Assembly (NCBI RefSeq): GCF_000730165.1
Contig: NZ_CP022110.1
Span: 1,867,501 to 1,931,500, forward strand
Length of the DNA stretch: 64,000 bases
Source: Nitrospirillum viridazoti CBAmc
GTDB taxonomy: Bacteria; Pseudomonadota; Alphaproteobacteria; Azospirillales; Azospirillaceae
Direction: 5' to 3'
Position 1 is the first letter of the stretch. Each line of letters begins with the position of its first letter. Both the position numbers and the translations under genes were made by a program. The notes under the pieces were generated by a model. It searched no databases, was not told the origin of the DNA, and worked only from the letters and a program-made list of their open reading frames with translations. This document shows positions 42,932 through 51,805 of the stretch, one piece after another.

Positions 42932-43284
42932 TTACCCGTCATCCCGGTCCATGGAAAATATCGTTGCGCCCGCTCAGGGGGCCGTGTTCGACCAAAGACG
43001 GACCGCTTGGGCAATTTGTCCAGCGGATCCGGGCTTTTCACCCCGGGATTTCGGGGTTAAGGTCCATTTGCCCGCCGAATTGATCAACATCAAAGCTGAT
43101 GGCCCCGGTCCACTGGCATGGTACTTCTGCTCGGTCGCGGCCTGCCGGCACTTGCCAGCAGCGATTTCGCTGCCCACTATGAGGACAGCGAGCGCTTGGT
43201 CGGTGATGGTTGTCGTATCGACCGGTAGCTTGCCTCCGGTCTTCTAGAATTAGAGGACCGCTCCACGAAGGAGCCATCGGACAG
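42932..43284 (+). promoter_or_regulatory. hemA upstream regulatory region
   Basis: A 353-base gap without a credible gene. It contains a perfect FNR/FixK-type box at 43080-43093 and the hemA ribosome-binding site AAGGAG at about 43268. No other motif was recognised. Confidence 0.6.
43080..43093. promoter_or_regulatory. FNR/FixK-type binding site upstream of hemA
   Basis: TTGAT-CAAC-ATCAA is a perfect match to the FNR consensus TTGAT-N4-ATCAA. It is centred about 198 bases before the hemA start. Oxygen control of hemA through FnrL/FixK is established in several alphaproteobacteria. Confidence 0.7.
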
Positions 43285-44502
43285 ATGGATTACGAAGCCT
43301 TTTTCCGCTCCCAGATCGATGGCCTTCGCCGCGAGGGCCGCTATCGCGTGTTCGCCGATCTGGAACGCCGCGTGGGTGAGTTTCCGATCGCCTCTTACTA
43401 CCCTTCCCCGGATGAGCCGCCGCGCGACGTGACCGTGTGGTGCAGCAACGACTATCTGGGCCAGGGTCAGAACCCGGTGGTGCTGGCGGCCATGCGCGAG
43501 GCGCTGGCCAAGTCCGGCGCCGGCGCCGGTGGCACCCGCAACATCTCCGGCACCAACCACTACCACGTGCTGCTGGAGCGGGAACTGGCGGACCTGCATC
43601 GCAAGGAAGCGGCGCTGCTGTTCACCTCGGGCTACATCTCCAACGAGGCGTCGCTGTCGACGCTGCCCAAGCTGTTGCCCAATTGCGTCGTCTTCTCCGA
43701 CGCGCTGAACCACGCCTCGATGATCGAGGGCATCCGGCATAGTGGTGCTGAGAAGCACATCTTCCGCCACAACGACCCCGAGCATCTGGACCAACTGCTG
43801 AGCCGATACCCGGCCGACCGCCCCAAGCTGGTGGCGTTCGAAAGCGTCTATTCCATGGACGGCGACATCGCCCCCATCGCCGAGATCTGCGACGTGGCGG
43901 ACAAGCACGGCGCCATGACCTATCTGGACGAGGTCCACGCCGTGGGCATGTACGGCCGCCGTGGCGCCGGCGTGGCCGAGCGTGACGGCGTGCTGGACCG
44001 GCTGACGGTCATCGAGGGCACGCTGGGCAAGGCCTTCGGCCTGATGGGCGGCTACATCACCGGTTCGGCCGCCCTGGTCGACTGCGTGCGCAGCTTCGCC
44101 TCCAGCTTCATCTTCACCACCTCCATCGCCCCGGTCATCGCCGCCGGCGCCGCCGCCTCCGTCCGCTACCTGAAGGAGCATGACGAGCTGCGCGTGCTGC
44201 ACCAGGAACGGGCGGCCACGCTGAAGCGCCTGCTGACGGAAGCCGGGCTGCCGGTCATGCCGTCGGTCAGCCACATCGTGCCGGTGCTGGTGGGTGATCC
44301 GCGCCTGTGCAAGCAGGCCAGCGACGATTTGCTGACCAAGCACGATATCTATGTCCAGCCCATCAACTATCCCACCGTGCCCAGGGGCACGGAGCGGCTG
44401 CGCATCACGCCCACGCCCTTCCACGACGACCATCACATGGCTCGCCTGGTGGATGCCTTGCTGGACGTGTGGAGCCGGCTGGAACTGCGCAAAGCGGCCT
44501 GA
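43285..44502 (+). CDS. hemA: 5-aminolevulinate synthase
   Basis: A 405-residue PLP enzyme that condenses glycine and succinyl-CoA to 5-aminolevulinate, the C4 entry to haem synthesis typical of alphaproteobacteria. [28 protein letters not shown] is the family start. [45 protein letters not shown] (Asp215) and [17 protein letters not shown] with the Schiff-base Lys249 are all conserved. The ATG at 43285 has AAGGAG 11 bases upstream. An FNR box lies upstream and a clear terminator follows. It is monocistronic. Confidence 0.98.
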   Translation: MDYEAFFRSQIDGLRREGRYRVFADLERRVGEFPIASYYPSPDEPPRDVTVWCSNDYLGQGQNPVVLAAMREALAKSGAGAGGTRNISGTNHYHVLLERELADLHRKEAALLFTSGYISNEASLSTLPKLLPNCVVFSDALNHASMIEGIRHSGAEKHIFRHNDPEHLDQLLSRYPADRPKLVAFESVYSMDGDIAPIAEICDVADKHGAMTYLDEVHAVGMYGRRGAGVAERDGVLDRLTVIEGTLGKAFGLMGGYITGSAALVDCVRSFASSFIFTTSIAPVIAAGAAASVRYLKEHDELRVLHQERAATLKRLLTEAGLPVMPSVSHIVPVLVGDPRLCKQASDDLLTKHDIYVQPINYPTVPRGTERLRITPTPFHDDHHMARLVDALLDVWSRLELRKAA

Positions 44503-44515
44503 GGCCGTTCACTTG

Positions 44516-44546
44516 AAAAAGGCCGCCCACACCGGGCGGCCTTTTT
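44516..44546 (+). terminator. Rho-independent terminator after hemA
   Basis: AAAAAGGCCGCCC pairs with GGGCGGCCTTTTT around a short loop. A T-run ends the stem. Confidence 0.93.
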
Positions 44547-44656
44547 CATTCAAGCATCATCAACCGATACCAATGCACTGGAGCGCCGCGACGGTCCGCG
44601 TCTTGCGCTCCGGCGCGCCCGCGGGCTAGATCCACGGAATATGTTTGAGGGGCGCC

Positions 44657-45427
44657 ATGGTTGAGCAGACCGATTTCGACGATCTTGTTGAACAGCTCAA
44701 GGTCGAGTTCCGCGACGATGTCCATGATCGCCTGGGCGCGCTGTATGAAACGCTGAAGGCGGTGTCGCTGGGACGCATCCCCACCGCCGACGGCCTGCTG
44801 GCCATCCGGCGCGACGCCCACAGCCTGCGTGGTTCCGGCACGTCCTTCGGCTTCCCGCTGGTCAGCCTGATCGCCCAGCGTCTGGAGGCCTACCTGACGG
44901 GCCTGAAGGATCTGACGGAAAATCAGATCGTCGACCTGCACACTTTCGCCGACCGCATCGCCGAGGCGGCGGACCGTGACGACACGCCGGACCTGGCGGC
45001 CACCAACGCCGTCATCCGCGCCCTGCCCTCGCGCTATGAGTTCGACATTGCCGACGTGGAAGTCCACGACGTCGACATCATGCTGGTCAGCCCCAACAAG
45101 ATCGTGGCCCGCCGGGTGGCGGCGGAACTGGCGGCCTGCGGCTTCAAGGTCAACACCCTGGCCGATCCCATCGAGGCGCTGGCCGTGGCCGTACGCGTGC
45201 CGCCGGACATGATCATCGCGTCGGCCGTGATGGACGGCCTGGGCGGGGTGGACCTGATCCGTGCGCTGAAGGCCATCTCCCTGACCGAGGGCGTGCCCAT
45301 GGCCCTGCTGACCAGCCTGGACGCCGCCAGCCTGAAGGGTGTGCCCGGCGAGGTGGCGACCGTACGGCTGGGCCCCAGCTTCGGCGACGACATCGCCGCC
45401 GCCATCACCCATTTCAACCTGGGCTGA
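44657..45427 (+). CDS. Hpt domain protein with C-terminal pseudo-receiver
   Basis: A 256-residue cytoplasmic protein. The N-terminal helical domain contains RRDAHSLRGSGTSFGFP with His55, as in histidine phosphotransfer domains. The C-terminal half has a receiver-like alpha/beta pattern (VDIMLVSPNKIVARRVAAELAACGFKV, DMIIASAVMDGLGGVDLIRAL). However, the acidic pair is replaced by Ser-Pro (145-146) and the phospho-Asp position by Ser189. It could accept phosphate on His55 and use the pseudo-receiver for binding. GAGGGG precedes ATG 44657. No kinase gene is adjacent. Confidence 0.75.
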   Translation: MVEQTDFDDLVEQLKVEFRDDVHDRLGALYETLKAVSLGRIPTADGLLAIRRDAHSLRGSGTSFGFPLVSLIAQRLEAYLTGLKDLTENQIVDLHTFADRIAEAADRDDTPDLAATNAVIRALPSRYEFDIADVEVHDVDIMLVSPNKIVARRVAAELAACGFKVNTLADPIEALAVAVRVPPDMIIASAVMDGLGGVDLIRALKAISLTEGVPMALLTSLDAASLKGVPGEVATVRLGPSFGDDIAAAITHFNLG

Positions 45428-45521
45428 GGCGGTCCACCCCCAGACGCGCCGCGCCGGCCGCCAATGGTCTCTTCACACCGGCCAAAGCCGGGCATGCTTC
45501 ATCCGCCCGGGAAGGATGCCG

Positions 45522-46340
45522 TCAAGACCTGATGAATGAGAGCAGGTCGGGGTTCAGGACATCCGCATGCGTGGTCAGCATGCCATGCGGGTAGCCCGGA
45601 TAGGTCTTCAACGATCCGTTCCTGAGCAAATTGACCGCGCGCGGCACGGAGCTGGCGAAGGGGACGACTTGATCGGCCTCGCCATGCATCACCAGCACCG
45701 GCACCGTGATCTTCTTGAGGTCTTCGCTGTAATCTTCCAGCCAAGTGTCGACAGTCGCGTAGTGGGCCAGCGCACCGCCGGCCATGCCCTGGCGCCACCA
45801 GTTCGCGATGATCGCCTCCGAAGGCTCGGCCCCGTCAAGGTTGTAGCCGTAGAACGGATTCTCAGGGACGAACCGGTAGAACTGCGATCGGTTGCCCAGC
45901 ACGCCCGCGCGGATCGCTTCGAACCACTCCGGCGGCTGACCGGACGGGTTGTCCTCGCTCCGGTACATATTCGGCGTCAGGGAAGCGACCAGTACCGCCT
46001 TCGCGACGCGTTCCGGGTGGCGGGCGACATAGCGAGCCACCTCGCCGCCCCCTGTGGAGTGCCCGATGTGGATCGCATCGCGCAGGTCGAGGTGCTCGGT
46101 CAAGGCCGCGAGGTCGGCAACCCAGTGGTCCATGTCGTTGCCGGTGCTCGGCTGGTCGGACCGCCCGTGACCACGCCGGTCGTGAGCGATCACCCGGTAG
46201 CCGTGGCGAAGGAAGAAGGTCATCTGGGCGTCCCAGTCGTCCGCCGTAAGCGGCCAGCCATGGCTGAAAACGATCGGCTGGCCTGAACCCCAATCCTTGT
46301 AAAAGATGGTTACGTTGTCCGTCGTGGTAATGGTCGGCAT
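45522..46340 (-). CDS. alpha/beta hydrolase, non-haem chloroperoxidase-like
   Basis: A 272-residue serine hydrolase. The nucleophile elbow is HIGHSTGGGE (Ser95), the oxyanion region is FSHGWPLTADDW, the acid is in MHGEADQVVP and the His in YPGYPHGM. FYRFVPENPFYGYN is typical of the cofactor-free chloroperoxidase/esterase group. GGAG lies 7 bases before ATG 46340. It is divergent from a LysR regulator gene, which probably controls it. The substrate is unknown. Confidence 0.9.
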   Translation of the reverse strand: MPTITTTDNVTIFYKDWGSGQPIVFSHGWPLTADDWDAQMTFFLRHGYRVIAHDRRGHGRSDQPSTGNDMDHWVADLAALTEHLDLRDAIHIGHSTGGGEVARYVARHPERVAKAVLVASLTPNMYRSEDNPSGQPPEWFEAIRAGVLGNRSQFYRFVPENPFYGYNLDGAEPSEAIIANWWRQGMAGGALAHYATVDTWLEDYSEDLKKITVPVLVMHGEADQVVPFASSVPRAVNLLRNGSLKTYPGYPHGMLTTHADVLNPDLLSFIRS

Positions 46341-46432
46341 CAAGTCGCTCCGTCTCAATCAAAGTGCGGGTTCTGACTTCGGGGCGAGCGTAAATGGCCC
46401 TTCTGCCGGCGACAAAGACCTTGTACGTTCAA

Positions 46433-46453
46433 GCTATGCCTCGAAAGCATAGC
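46433..46453. promoter_or_regulatory. LysR-type palindrome (T-N11-A) in the divergent promoter
   Basis: GCTATGC (46433-46439) and GCATAGC (46447-46453) flank 7 bases and form a T-N11-A box. It ends 10 bases before the lysR start, fitting autorepression plus control of the divergent hydrolase gene. Confidence 0.65.
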
Positions 46454-46463
46454 GAGGGATTCG

Positions 46464-47390
46464 ATGGAACTGCGGCATCTCCGGTATTTCGTCGCCGTTG
46501 CGGAGGAAGGCGGTCTGCTGACCGCCGCCCAGCGGCGGCTGCACACCTCTCAGCCCTCCCTGAGCCGGCAAATTCGCGACCTGGAAGCCGAAGTCGGCGT
46601 GATGCTGCTGGAACGCCAGGCGCGCGGCGTGACACTAACCCCCGCAGGGCGCGTTTTCCTTGATCATGCGCGGCTGGCGCTTCTGCAGGTCGAGGCGGCG
46701 ACCGACGCCGCGCGCCGCATGGCGCAGCCGGAAAGGCCCGTGCTCACCATCGGCTTCATGGTGGGGCTTGAGGTCACGTGGCTTCCCCATCTGCTGCGCA
46801 TCATCCGTGAAGAGGCGCCGGACGTCGAAATCACCCTGAGCAGCCTCTCGTCCCCGGATCTCGCCCTAGCCCTGATGCGGGGCAGGCTGGACGTCGCCTT
46901 CCTTCGGCCCGAGGCCCAGAGCGTGGGCCTATCCTTCAAATTGCTGGCGAAGGAGCCTGTGATCGCCGTGCTGCCGGCGGGCCATCGCCTAGCCTCCCTC
47001 AGGAAAATTCAGCCGCAGGACCTTGCCCGTGAAACCTATGTCAGTTCGGCCAGAACCTCGCCGGTCCTGCAGTCGGTGATCCAGGACTACGCCGCGAAGG
47101 TCGGGATCACGCTCAAGGCGAAGTACGAGGGCGAGAACATATCGTCGGCAATGTCGCTGGTCGCGTCCACGGGTGGCATCACGCTGGTGCCGCTGTATGC
47201 GCAAAACATCCTGACACCGAACGTCGTGGCCAGGGCGCTGGATGGCGTGCCCCCGACCGTCGATCTGACCCTGGGATACAACCAGGCCAATCCCTCGCGC
47301 CTGCTACGGCAGCTTCTGGCCCGTACGGACGAGCTGGTCGCAAGCGTCCAAAATCAGAGCATCATCCGCTACGCCGAGGCGCCGTCGTGA
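46464..47390 (+). CDS. LysR-family transcriptional regulator
   Basis: A 308-residue regulator. The N-terminal helix-turn-helix MELRHLRYFVAVAEEGGLLTAAQRRLHTSQPSLSRQIRDLEAEVG is canonical. The effector-binding domain has VLTIGFMVGLEVTWLPHLL, LDVAFLRPE and the late GGITLVPLYAQNIL. It is similar in layout to BenM/CatR-like regulators. The ATG at 46464 lies just after a perfect LysR-type palindrome. It is divergent from the alpha/beta hydrolase gene. The inducer is unknown. Confidence 0.94.
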   Translation: MELRHLRYFVAVAEEGGLLTAAQRRLHTSQPSLSRQIRDLEAEVGVMLLERQARGVTLTPAGRVFLDHARLALLQVEAATDAARRMAQPERPVLTIGFMVGLEVTWLPHLLRIIREEAPDVEITLSSLSSPDLALALMRGRLDVAFLRPEAQSVGLSFKLLAKEPVIAVLPAGHRLASLRKIQPQDLARETYVSSARTSPVLQSVIQDYAAKVGITLKAKYEGENISSAMSLVASTGGITLVPLYAQNILTPNVVARALDGVPPTVDLTLGYNQANPSRLLRQLLARTDELVASVQNQSIIRYAEAPS

Positions 47391-47440
47391 CCTGACGCGA
47401 CCAGCCGCCTCCGGCAGGCTGGCTTATCCGGCGGCTCCTG

Positions 47441-47668
47441 TCATGGAGAGCCGGCAGTGCGCAGCCAGGCCAGCGCCTTGCCACGGTCGCCGAACACGGC
47501 CTCCGCCAACGCCAGCGCACCGGCGGCGCGGAAAGCCTGTTCGCTCACCTCCATGGCCGACAACAGGCGGTGGGGGTGCCGCAACTGGGCCAGCAGGCGC
47601 CCCTGCCGGGCGGCGGTGGCACGAAAACGGTGTTTGGTATGATCGGTTCGCAGTGACGGCTTGGTCAT
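47441..47668 (-). CDS. short protein resembling a truncated MbcA/ParS-type (DUF2384) domain
   Basis: A 75-residue protein with GGAGG 8 bases before ATG 47668. The C-terminal AAGALALAEAVFGDRGKALAWLRTAGSP resembles the start of the DUF2384 antitoxin domain (hydrophobic helix, V-F-G-D, K-A-x-x-W-L). It stops where the conserved domain would continue. It may be a remnant of an Xre/MbcA/ParS-like antitoxin or a short stand-alone protein. No RES-domain toxin gene is adjacent. Confidence 0.45.
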   Translation of the reverse strand: MTKPSLRTDHTKHRFRATAARQGRLLAQLRHPHRLLSAMEVSEQAFRAAGALALAEAVFGDRGKALAWLRTAGSP

Positions 47669-47829
47669 GGAGAGCCCTCCACCAGGTCACGTGAGTGATG
47701 CGCGGGGGACGCCCAGATGGCTTATCGATGCCGCGTCCCCACGCGAAATGGTCAGCGCGCCTCCCATTATGCTACGCGCGACCCGGCTGACCATGACTCA
47801 AATCAGCCCGTCCGGCAACCCGTCCCGGC

Positions 47830-48381
47830 TCACCCTATCTCGTCGAGGTACTGCCGCGAGAGACGGACGTAGTGCGGCGCGGTCAGGGGCAGCGTGGCCT
47901 TGTCCTGCTCCGTCAGGGGGCGCAGCAGGCGCGCCGGGCTGCCGCCCCAAAGTTCCCCCGCCCTGACCCGCTTGCCCGGGGTCACCAGGGCGCCGGCGGC
48001 GACCATGGCACCGCCTTCCACCACGGCGCCATCCATGACGCAGGCCTTCATGCCGATGAAGGCGCCGTCCTCGATGACACAGCCGTGCAGCAGCGCCATG
48101 TGCCCGATCGTCACATTGTCGCCGATGACCGTGGTGAAGCGCTCATGCGTGCAGTGGACGGTGGTGCCGTCCTGGATGTTGGTGCGGCGGCCGATCCGTA
48201 TCTGGTTCACGTCGCCGCGCACGACCACGTTGTACCAGAGGCTGGCCTCCTCCCCGATCTCCACGTCGCCGATGACGATGGCATTGGCCAGGAAGGCGCT
48301 GGCGTGGATGCGGGGCAGCACCCCCTTGTAGGGCAGCACCGTCGGCCGCACGGTCGTGAGGGCCTCGCTGACATTGGTCAT
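47830..48381 (-). CDS. gamma-class carbonic anhydrase-like protein
   Basis: A 183-residue left-handed beta-helix protein of the gamma-carbonic anhydrase/YrdA group. The hexapeptide-repeat pattern is clear (AIVIGDVEIGEEASLWYNVVVRGD, TNIQDGTTVHCTHE). The zinc ligands are probably His76, His94 and His99 (IGHMALLHGC). It may hydrate CO2 or bind other small ligands. The ribosome-binding site GGAG at 48387-48390 lies in the end of dispersed repeat copy C. It is downstream of argC on the same strand but separated by a terminator. Confidence 0.92.
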   Translation of the reverse strand: MTNVSEALTTVRPTVLPYKGVLPRIHASAFLANAIVIGDVEIGEEASLWYNVVVRGDVNQIRIGRRTNIQDGTTVHCTHERFTTVIGDNVTIGHMALLHGCVIEDGAFIGMKACVMDGAVVEGGAMVAAGALVTPGKRVRAGELWGGSPARLLRPLTEQDKATLPLTAPHYVRLSRQYLDEIG

Positions 48382-48486
48382 TTTTTCTCCCTCATGCGCC
48401 GGGCGGCCACATCCGTGGCCTTGGCTTCCTCAATTTCCGGTCCGCTACGCTCCCCGGAAATCTCCGGCGGACGCAGTCGCATCCTA
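48382..48486 (-). repeat. dispersed composite repeat, copy C
   Basis: Read on the minus strand: TAGGATGCGACTGCGTCCG, CGCCGGAGATTTCCGGGGAG, AGCGGACCGGAAATTGAGGA, AGCCAAGGCC and GCCCGGCGCATGAGGGAGAA. It follows argC in the same orientation. Its last bases form the ribosome-binding site of the gamma-carbonic anhydrase gene (ATG at 48381). ATTTCCGG and CCGGAAAT form a palindromic core. Confidence 0.72.
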
Positions 48487-48509
48487 ACCATCATGCGACG
48501 CATGATGGT
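48487..48509. repeat. 23-bp near-perfect palindrome adjoining repeat copy C
   Basis: ACCATCATGCG and CGCATGATGGT flank a single central base. It directly adjoins dispersed repeat copy C, as the hairpin at 28685-28712 adjoins copy A. Confidence 0.7.
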
Positions 48510-48523
48510 CTTGGTGTTGCGCA

Positions 48524-48555
48524 AGGAAAAGAGGCCCGCGCTTAACGCCCGGGCC
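48524..48555 (-). terminator. terminator downstream of argC
   Basis: On the minus strand GGCCCGGGCG-TTAA-GCGCGGGCC forms a stem with one bulge and is followed by TCTTTTCC. It lies 52 bases after the argC stop. Confidence 0.65.
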
Positions 48556-48606
48556 CCATACATAAGGCGGTTTCCCGGTGACGGGAACCCAGTCACGGGA
48601 CCCCAA

Positions 48607-49650
48607 TCACGGGAATAGCGGCGCCTGTTCCAGGCCGCGATCCTCGGGATAGCCCATCATCAGGTTCATGTTCTGGATGGCCTGGCCCGAGGCGCCCTTC
48701 ACCAGATTGTCGATGACCGACAGCAGGATGGCGCGGCCCGGCACGCGGTCGGGGAAGACGCCGATCAGGCAGTGGTTGCTACCCTTCACATGGCGGGTCT
48801 GCGGCGCCACGCCGGCGGGCAGCACACGCACGAAGGTCTCGCCCTTGTAGGCGTCCACCAGGGCGGCGCGCAGGTCGTCGGCCGTCTTGCCCGGCGCCAG
48901 CTTCACATAGATGCTGGCATGGATGCCGCGGCTCATGGGCATCAGGTGGGGCGTGAAGTTCAGCACCACCGGCTTGCCGGCGGCCTCACTGACGCCCTGC
49001 TCGATCTCCGGCGCGTGGCGATGGCCCGCGACGCCATAGGCGTGCACGCCTTCCGCCACCTCGCCATACAGGTTGGCCTGCTTGGCGTCGCGGCCGGCGC
49101 CGGACACGCCCGACTTGGCGTCGATGATGATGTCGTCGGCCAGGATCAGTCCCTGGCGCAGCAGCGGCAGCAGCGGCAGTTGCGAGGCCGTGGGGTAGCA
49201 GCCCGGGTTGGCCACCAGGCGCGCGGCCTTCACCGCCGCGCGGTTGTCTTCCACCAGACCGTACACGGCCTCGGCCTGCAGCTCCGGCGCCTTGTGAGCG
49301 TGACCATACCAGGTGGCATATGTCTCGACATCGTGCAGGCGGAAGTCGGCGGACAGGTCCACCACCTTCAGGCGCGGCGGCAGGCTGGCGATGACGTCCT
49401 GCGTCGTGCCGTGCGGCAGGGCGCAGAAGACGAAATCGACGCCGTCCCAGTCCACCTGGTCGATCTTAACCAGGTCCGGCAGGTCATATCCACCCAGGTG
49501 GGGGAAGACCTCGGCCAGAGGCTTGCCGGCCTGTCGCTCCGCCGTCAGGGCCACCAGGCGGACGTCGGGATGACGGACCAGCAGGCGGACCAGTTCGGCG
49601 CCGGTATAGCCGGAGGCACCGAGGATGGCGACGCGCAGGGCGGTGGACAT
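48607..49650 (-). CDS. argC: N-acetyl-gamma-glutamyl-phosphate reductase
   Basis: A 347-residue NADPH-dependent reductase of arginine biosynthesis. It reduces N-acetylglutamyl phosphate to the semialdehyde in the cytoplasm. LRVAILGASGYTGAELVRLLVRHP is the nucleotide-binding motif. FCALPHGTTQDV, VVDLSADFRL and the catalytic Cys151 in VANPGCYPTASQLPL are conserved, as is GHRHAPEIEQ. The ATG at 49650 has AGGAGAT 9 bases upstream; a longer reading from 49755 is rejected. The length fits the long (type 1) form. Confidence 0.97.
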   Translation of the reverse strand: MSTALRVAILGASGYTGAELVRLLVRHPDVRLVALTAERQAGKPLAEVFPHLGGYDLPDLVKIDQVDWDGVDFVFCALPHGTTQDVIASLPPRLKVVDLSADFRLHDVETYATWYGHAHKAPELQAEAVYGLVEDNRAAVKAARLVANPGCYPTASQLPLLPLLRQGLILADDIIIDAKSGVSGAGRDAKQANLYGEVAEGVHAYGVAGHRHAPEIEQGVSEAAGKPVVLNFTPHLMPMSRGIHASIYVKLAPGKTADDLRAALVDAYKGETFVRVLPAGVAPQTRHVKGSNHCLIGVFPDRVPGRAILLSVIDNLVKGASGQAIQNMNLMMGYPEDRGLEQAPLFP

Positions 49651-49807
49651 GGGATGTGATCTCCTAAAAAGGGGCGGGCGCGAATGGGGACTGTAAGGCC
49701 ACATAATCAATCGCGCCCGATACTGCAACCAAGGGCACCACATGGCCAAGGACACCTCGTCCCCTCAGCCATGCGTTATTGTCCGCCCCCCGATGGTCAA
49801 GACGTCG

Positions 49808-51805
49808 TCAAAGCGTCACGCCAGCCTTCTTCAGAGCCTGCTGCATCATGTTCATGCTGTCCTCGTTCATGCGGAACTGGATGCGCACGACACCGTCGAC
49901 GATGCTGGCGACACGGCCGGGGATGGCATGGTCGCCCAGGCCGCCCACCAGCAGGTCGTCGCCCGGCTTGTTGGCCATGTGGCCGATGCGCGCGGACAGG
50001 CCGGCGGCCGACAGGTCGATGGTGCGGCCGGGGTAGACCGGGCCCGGCTTTCCCGTGGCCATGCACTGCACGCTGATGGCCAGGTCGGCCGGGATGCGCT
50101 CGAACTGGCGGCGGTCGCCGGCCCGTTCCATGGCGCCCAGGAACTCCTCCACCTCCATCTGCAGCTGTTCCGCCTGGGCGGACAGCTCGCCCGCCGCCGA
50201 ATGCAGCTGGCTGGAGGCGCTGAGCGTGAACTGGGCGCTTTCCTCCACCGTGTTCATGTTGCCCGCCACCTCTGCCGTGCGGGCCGCCGCCTCCTGCACG
50301 TTGCGGCTGATCTCGGTGGTGGCCGCCCCCTGCTCGGTGACAGCCGAGGCGATGGTGGCGGAGTTGCCGCCCATCTGCTCGATGACGTCGGTGATGTAGG
50401 TGATGATGGACACGGCATCGGCGGCGGCCGTCTGCACCGCGGCGGCTCGGTTGGCGATGTCCTCCGTCGCCTTGGCCGTCTGGCCCGCCAGCGACTTGAC
50501 CTCATGCGCCACCACGGCGAAGCCCTTGCCGGCCTCACCCGCCCGCGCTGCCTCGATCGTGGCGTTCAGCGCCAGCAGGTTGGTCTGCCCGGCGATATCG
50601 TTGATCAGCTGCACCACCGTCTGCACGCCGGCCGCGACATCCGACAGCTCCGCCATCACGGTGCTGGCCTTGCGTGCCTCCTCCACCGCGCGGGCGGTGG
50701 TGGCGGCGGTGAATTCCACCTGGCGGCCGATTTCCGAGCTGGACACCGTCAGCTCTTCCGTGGCGGCGGCCACGGTCTGGGCGTTCTGGTTGGCGGCGGT
50801 GGCGCCCGTGGCCACCGTCACCGCCAGTCCACTGGTGATTTCCGCCTGTTCGCGCAGGCCGCCAGAGGTCGCCTCCAGCTCCGTCGCGGCGGCAGCGACC
50901 GAGCGCAGCTTGCCCGCCACCATGGCCTTGAAGTCGCGCACCAGGACCTCCAGCGCGTCATGCCGGCGCTGCTGCGCCTCCCGCGCGGCCTCCTGCTCCT
51001 CCTCCAGCCGGCGGTTGGCCAGGGCGTTGTCGCGGAACACCTGCAGCGCGCGCGCCATCTCGCCCAGTTCATTGGGCGCCTCGGTCCCGCTGATGGTGAC
51101 GGCCAGGTCGCCCTGGGCCAGGCGGCGCATGTCGCCCGTCAGCTCACCCAGGCTGCGCGACAGGCTGCGGGCGATGACGAAGGATAGCGAGCCCACCAGC
51201 AGCAGGGCGATGACGCCCTCGACCACGCCGCCCATGACCAGTGCCCGCCCTTGCGCCTGCACGTCGTCCAGGTAGACGCCGGAACCCAGGACCCAGCCCC
51301 AGGCCGGGACCAGGGTCACATAGGACAGCTTGTCCACCGGTTCCGTCTGGCCCGGACGCGGCCACTTGTAGGGCACGAAGCCGTGGCTCTGCGGCCCTGT
51401 CGCCATGGCGACGAAGTCGCGGAACATGTAGGTCCCGGCGGGGTCCTTGAAGTCGGTCATGTCCTTGCCCTCCAGATCCGGACGGCTCGGGTTCATGACC
51501 AGGACACCCTTGGTGTCGTTGACAAAGACGTATTCACCGGCGAAGCGCAGGGCCCTGAGGGCCGCCAGGGCCGCCGCTTGGGCGTCGGCCCTGGGCAGGG
51601 CACCCTGCTTTTCCTTCTGGATGTAGGCCTCGACGATGGTCTGCGCGGCCCCCACCGCGTCCTGCGCCATGTCGCGGCGATTCTCGTAAAGCTGCGTGCG
51701 CTGCTGCGCCACGCCGATGGCAATGTAGACCAGTGCCGCCAGCACGGCGACGCCCACCAGAACCCAAAGCCGCTGATTGATCGTCCGGTCATTGAACCAG
51801 CGCAT
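49808..51805 (-). CDS. methyl-accepting chemotaxis protein with Cache sensor and C-terminal PilZ domain
   Basis: A 665-residue chemoreceptor. The first helix spans residues 13-31. A single-Cache periplasmic domain follows ([43 protein letters not shown]). A second helix lies near 188-208, then HAMP and the signalling tip [21 protein letters not shown]. The last 100 residues form a PilZ domain: [15 protein letters not shown] carries the RxxxR motif and [12 protein letters not shown] the D/NxSxxG motif that bind cyclic di-GMP. This would tie chemotaxis to c-di-GMP level. GAGGGGGG precedes the ATG, inside a small hairpin. Confidence 0.93.
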   Translation of the reverse strand: MRWFNDRTINQRLWVLVGVAVLAALVYIAIGVAQQRTQLYENRRDMAQDAVGAAQTIVEAYIQKEKQGALPRADAQAAALAALRALRFAGEYVFVNDTKGVLVMNPSRPDLEGKDMTDFKDPAGTYMFRDFVAMATGPQSHGFVPYKWPRPGQTEPVDKLSYVTLVPAWGWVLGSGVYLDDVQAQGRALVMGGVVEGVIALLLVGSLSFVIARSLSRSLGELTGDMRRLAQGDLAVTISGTEAPNELGEMARALQVFRDNALANRRLEEEQEAAREAQQRRHDALEVLVRDFKAMVAGKLRSVAAAATELEATSGGLREQAEITSGLAVTVATGATAANQNAQTVAAATEELTVSSSEIGRQVEFTAATTARAVEEARKASTVMAELSDVAAGVQTVVQLINDIAGQTNLLALNATIEAARAGEAGKGFAVVAHEVKSLAGQTAKATEDIANRAAAVQTAAADAVSIITYITDVIEQMGGNSATIASAVTEQGAATTEISRNVQEAAARTAEVAGNMNTVEESAQFTLSASSQLHSAAGELSAQAEQLQMEVEEFLGAMERAGDRRQFERIPADLAISVQCMATGKPGPVYPGRTIDLSAAGLSARIGHMANKPGDDLLVGGLGDHAIPGRVASIVDGVVRIQFRMNEDSMNMMQQALKKAGVTL

